Shown: one piece after another, positions 63,120 to 64,000 of the stretch
How the letters are laid out: each line of letters opens with the position of its first letter
Position numbering within the stretch: position 1 is the stretch's first letter
NCBI RefSeq assembly: GCF_002812705.1
Contig: NZ_CP025030.1
Coordinates: 4,278,001 to 4,342,000, forward strand
DNA length: 64,000 nucleotides
Reading direction: 5' to 3'
Source of the DNA: Achromobacter spanius
GTDB lineage: Bacteria; Pseudomonadota; Gammaproteobacteria; Burkholderiales; Burkholderiaceae_B
Notes under the pieces: model-generated
Seen by the model: only the letters and a program-made list of their open reading frames with translations
Database searches by the model: none
What the model was told of the DNA's origin: nothing
Position numbers and translations under genes: made by a program

Positions 63120-64000
63120 CTACTGGAAGGCCGTTTCCATGAAGGTACGCAGCTTGCGCGAATGCAGGCGTTCAGGCGGCATGTCGCGCAGGCGCTCCAG
63201 CGCGCGGATGCCAATTTCCAGATGCTGGTTGACCTGCCGTCGATAGAACACGCTGGCCATGCCGGGCAGTTTCAATTCACCGTGCAGGGGCTTGTCGGAT
63301 ACACATAGCAACGTGCCATAAGGCACCCGAAAGCGAAAGCCGTTCGCGGCGATGGTGGCCGATTCCATGTCCAATGCAATGGCTCTGGACTGCGCAAAGC
63401 GCTCGACCAGTTCAACGTGGTCGCGCAGCTCCCAGTTGCGGTTGTCGATGGTGGCCACGGTGCCCGTGCGCATGATGCGTTTCAGGTCCCACCCCGACAG
63501 CCCGGCAACCTCTTCCACCGCCTGTTCCAAGGCCACCTGCACCTCGGCCAGGGCGGGCACCGGCACCCAGGTGGGCAGGTCATCGTCCAGGACGTGGTCT
63601 TCGCGCACATAGCCGTGCGCCAGCACGTAGTCGCCCAGGCGTTGGGAATCACGCAGGCCGGCGCAATGGCCCAGCATCAACCAGGCGTGCGGACGCAGCA
63701 CGGCGATGTGGTCGGTAATGGTCTTGGCGTTGGACGGGCCCACGCCAATATTTACCAGCGTGATGCCGGAGTGGTCACTGCGCACCAGGTGATAGGCGGG
63801 CATTTGCGGCAGGCGCACGCCCTGGCCTTCGTCGCCCGGGCCGTTTTCGCCACGCCGCGTGATGCGGTTGCCCGGCTCGACCAGCATCTCGTAGTCTTCG
63901 TTGCCGCTGGCCATCAGTGCGCGAGCGCGCGCGCAGAATTCATCGACATAGAACTGGTAATTGGTGAACAGCACAAAATTCTGAAAATGCGCCGGCGCGG
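63120..64000 (-). CDS. amn: AMP nucleosidase, C-terminal part
   Basis: The frame stays open past the right edge; the 5' part of the gene lies outside the window. The visible 293 or so codons include APAHFQNFVLFTNYQFYVDEF at the edge, the SDHSGITLVNIGVGPSNAKTITDHIAVLRP region, MLGHCAGLRDSQRLGDYVLAHGYVREDHVLDDDLP and SATIAANGFRFRVPYGTLLCVSDKPLHGELK. These are typical of AMP nucleosidase, which splits AMP into adenine and ribose 5-phosphate. The GTG at 63974 is an internal codon, not the start. Confidence 0.93.
   Translation of the reverse strand, partial: APAHFQNFVLFTNYQFYVDEFCARARALMASGNEDYEMLVEPGNRITRRGENGPGDEGQGVRLPQMPAYHLVRSDHSGITLVNIGVGPSNAKTITDHIAVLRPHAWLMLGHCAGLRDSQRLGDYVLAHGYVREDHVLDDDLPTWVPVPALAEVQVALEQAVEEVAGLSGWDLKRIMRTGTVATIDNRNWELRDHVELVERFAQSRAIALDMESATIAANGFRFRVPYGTLLCVSDKPLHGELKLPGMASVFYRRQVNQHLEIGIRALERLRDMPPERLHSRKLRTFMETAFQ

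Overview
The window looks like a chromosomal segment of a high-GC betaproteobacterium of the Alcaligenaceae (Achromobacter/Bordetella type). This is inferred from gene content and strong G/C third-position bias; no rRNA or other taxonomic marker is present. Gene density is about 90 percent. I recognise no tRNA, rRNA, CRISPR array, transposase or phage gene.

Layout. 1-3190: end of ugpB, then ugpA, ugpE, ugpC (glycerol-3-phosphate ABC importer). 3351-5344: a lone branched-chain amino acid binding protein and a small serine hydrolase. 5779-28766: a capsule locus made of two converging operons. The plus operon encodes a 2535-residue reducing type I polyketide synthase, an alpha-oxoamine synthase, KpsF, KpsC and KpsS. 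The minus operon encodes an SDR reductase, a membrane sulfatase-fold protein, KpsE, a KpsD/BexD-type lipoprotein, KpsM, KpsT and a 1172-residue multidomain protein. The two operons overlap by 28 bases at their 3' ends. 29123-33330: dps, oxyR, recG, a RidA protein. 33439-37200: LysR regulator, an AtuA-like gene pair and a Bug-type binding protein. 37305-41970: fpr and a Fur-box-preceded fbpABC ferric iron importer. 41996-44843: two pirins and a LysR regulator. 44973-49144: ntrC, ntrB and glnA, with a clear sigma-54 promoter and two NtrC boxes upstream of glnA. 49329-54860: hemW, rdgB, an EAL-CBS-GGDEF protein and a chemoreceptor. 55057-57607: acyl-CoA dehydrogenase and MmgE/PrpD. 57604-58460: four tandem copies of a 220-bp unit with inverted ends. 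58488-64000: rph, yicC, a LysR regulator, lysP and the 3' part of amn.

The most interesting system is the capsule locus. It has the complete ABC-dependent (group 2 type) assembly and export set: KpsF makes the Kdo precursor, KpsS and KpsC build a beta-Kdo linker on a lipid, KpsMT export, and KpsE with the KpsD-like protein form the envelope-spanning channel. Added to this is a lipid-making module: a PKS that ends in an ACP without a thioesterase, an alpha-oxoamine synthase directly downstream, and an SDR reductase. I infer that these make an unusual, possibly sphingoid-like, amino-lipid linked to the capsule, comparable to the wcbR/wcbT/wcbP genes of Burkholderia capsule loci. No ordinary glycosyltransferase or nucleotide-sugar genes are present, so the 1172-residue protein (KpsS-like segment, HAD domain and a COG5610-type C-terminus) is the best candidate for chain synthesis.

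The remaining regions are mostly conserved housekeeping, transport and regulatory genes. The tandem repeat array after prpD and its relative before ntrC are a lineage-type repeat family worth following up.
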